Below, piece after piece: positions 62,261 through 64,000 of a stretch of 64,000 nucleotides of DNA. A program made the translations under genes and the position numbers. Numbering within the stretch: the first letter of the stretch is position 1; the number at the start of each line of letters is the position of its first letter. Below the pieces are notes generated by a model. The model was not told where the DNA came from. It was given only the letters and a program-made list of their open reading frames with translations, and made no database searches. The stretch lies in the NCBI RefSeq assembly GCF_027596085.1, contig NC_072462.1:18960421-19024420 (forward strand). Direction: 5' to 3'. The stretch is from Anoplopoma fimbria. Lineage: Eukaryota; Chordata; Actinopteri; Perciformes; Anoplopomatidae.

Positions 62261-64000
62261 TCACACTAAACTCAACAGAGAGGAGCTGGCAAGCAAGAGA
62301 GGCTGACGCTGCCGCAGTATTTGCAGCTCACTGGTTACATAATGTAGAATAAAACTCAAGACCCCATAGCTGCAGGAAATTTCTAATTCACCCTTTTGAT
62401 ATCTCAAGAGTGTCGTGCAATTTGAACAAGTTAGGGTTACTTATTTTCCAATCAAGACTTCATTTCCACCTATTAGCAGATTTCTGGAGAGTTAAGAGGC
62501 TAAAGATATGCTTGTCAGGATCTATCCTCTTGAGTGATTGTCTGTGTGTTTGTGTGTGTGTGCAGGCGGCTGTGACTGTACGTTTTCATGTGTGTACTCA
62601 GGCTTACTGTATAATCCTTCAATGAACGTTTGTGCAGCTGACTGACGTCTCCCCCCCCCGGTGCTGCAATAATAGCCTCTGCCTGTTTCTCTCCTTGTGT
62701 GACCTCTCTTCTGTCTCGCTATGTTCAGAGGCCGTTGGTTACGGGCAACAGCGTCGGTGCCCATTTAGATTTGCTCAAGGGAAATTCAGAACAACGTCTG
62801 GGCAACCACAATCACATCGGCACAACTGAATTGTTGCAACCATCCGTATAGGTTACAAAGCAGAATATTAAACTAACAGTGCCCTCCAAGGGCATGAATA
62901 CCATGTGGCATCATGTCTGGCTTGTGTGTTATTTTCGTAGATTAATTAGATATTGCACACTGACTGCACACGCACAGTACCACAGTGCAAGTGGGATTTA
63001 TCAAATCTGATCCAGTATTGAATCTGCTCATCAAATCCTGCATGAATAGTTGTACTTGACAGTTGAGTCATTAATAACAGATTTATGTCATACTGAATCC
63101 GGGCACTTAGTGGGTAAAGACTGACTCAGTTACATTAGTTTGTGTGTTTCTGCCACATGATTAATTTCCTGTAGAGTATTCACACACTTATGCACCATAG
63201 ACAGAATTAACCTTCTCTCCCTTTACCCTCTTTATTTGAATTATTCTCTGACTCAGAAAGCGAGACTACAAGCAAATTAGATTGTAAACATATTCAAAGT
63301 CTTGTCACTCCACAGTGCCGGTTTCTCTGAAGTGAGCGAAGAGTCTTGCAGGCTTAAATTCGACTTTACTCCACCTTCCAATAATACAGGTTTGATGTTT
63401 AGCCTCTCTATCAAATACAAAGTTTTAAAACTTAAATCCAGTGTTTCTGCTCCCTAGAGCCCCCAATATGCAAGAAGAACACAAGCAAAGCAGCATTTTC
63501 ATGGGAGCACTAGAATAAACATCACTTTTAATGAATAAGCATTCCCTGTTGTATGTTAAACCACAATTGTTTACTGTGAGTTACACTCATAAAGTTTGGA
63601 GGTCAAATGGATTTAGATTAGAACGTTTTTGATTACAAAACAAAAACATTTACCTAAAAAAATGTCTTTAGCTTGCAGCTTCTCCTTTCTTGAAATTCCT
63701 CTCCCACAACCTTTGCTCTTGCTGCAGATACATACAGTACTGTATGTCTACGTTTTTGTTATGCTTTGTTTTGCTGCAACTTATTTTTTTTATAGCCTAA
63801 AATCTCAAATCACAAATTTACCTCAGAGGGCTTTAAAACATACGACATCCTCTGTCTGAGGACCCTCGCCCCAAAGGTGTTGATCTATCAGTTTGAAATC
63901 TGATGAAAGATAATAAGGTTAAGGTCATAAGGTAAAAATAAAAAATGTTTTTATGTTTAAAATCTAGGCTCTCGTCACTGCTTTCACTCACCTGTGATGT
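62261..64000. other. No gene seen; unique DNA
   Basis: A nine-C run at 62651-62659 and a short GT-rich tract near 62541-62562. Overlapping frames at 62410-62829 on both strands are by-products of these simple runs. Confidence 0.45.

Overview
The window is animal DNA, most likely from a percomorph (spiny-rayed) teleost. It is AT-rich and dense in dinucleotide and tetranucleotide microsatellites, with decayed Tc1-type DNA transposons. It also holds several interspersed repeats that I recognise from memory as common in percomorph genomes. Nothing looks prokaryotic, and no protein-coding exon can be supported. The longest open frames are 171 codons (35900-36415, minus) and 124 codons (59446-59820, plus). 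They resemble no family I know, lie in the size range expected by chance in 64 kb, and often overlap open frames on the other strand. The window therefore reads as intergenic (gene-desert) or deep intronic sequence.

Layout. 1-12.8 kb: unique AT-rich DNA with a CAAGTC-rich repeat, an LTR-like fragment (2.4 kb) and two members of repeat family P (6.6 kb, and a foldback copy at 11.1-11.8 kb). 12.8-16.3 kb: the most structured part. Two diverged direct copies of a ~420-bp segment flank a long (GT)n tract, three short tandem duplications and a degenerate ~58-bp array. An LTR-like fragment lies inside the pair. One strong CTCF-like motif lies inside it and another just beyond it. 16.3-36.6 kb: mostly unique DNA with a tRNA-headed SINE (20.1 kb), an (ACTT)n and a (CAGA)n microsatellite, and blocks rich in homeodomain, FOX and SOX-like sites that could be enhancers. 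36.6-46.9 kb: repeats dominate, with a foldback P copy, two Tc1 transposase fossils (37.4 and 42.3 kb), a promoter-like site at 44.1 kb and an inverted pair of family G repeats. 46.9-64 kb: unique AT-rich DNA with scattered P and G copies and one probable degraded element at 58.4 kb.

Points worth following: the duplicated ~420-bp segment; the CTCF-like motifs, minus-oriented on the left (14.5, 16.3 kb) and plus-oriented on the right (33.5, 38.5, 52.6 kb), the divergent order often seen at domain boundaries; a TATA box with a following consensus splice donor at 44.1-44.2 kb; and the foldback architecture of family P. I found no novel gene system. These are structural and regulatory hypotheses. 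Family names P and G are labels used only in this annotation.
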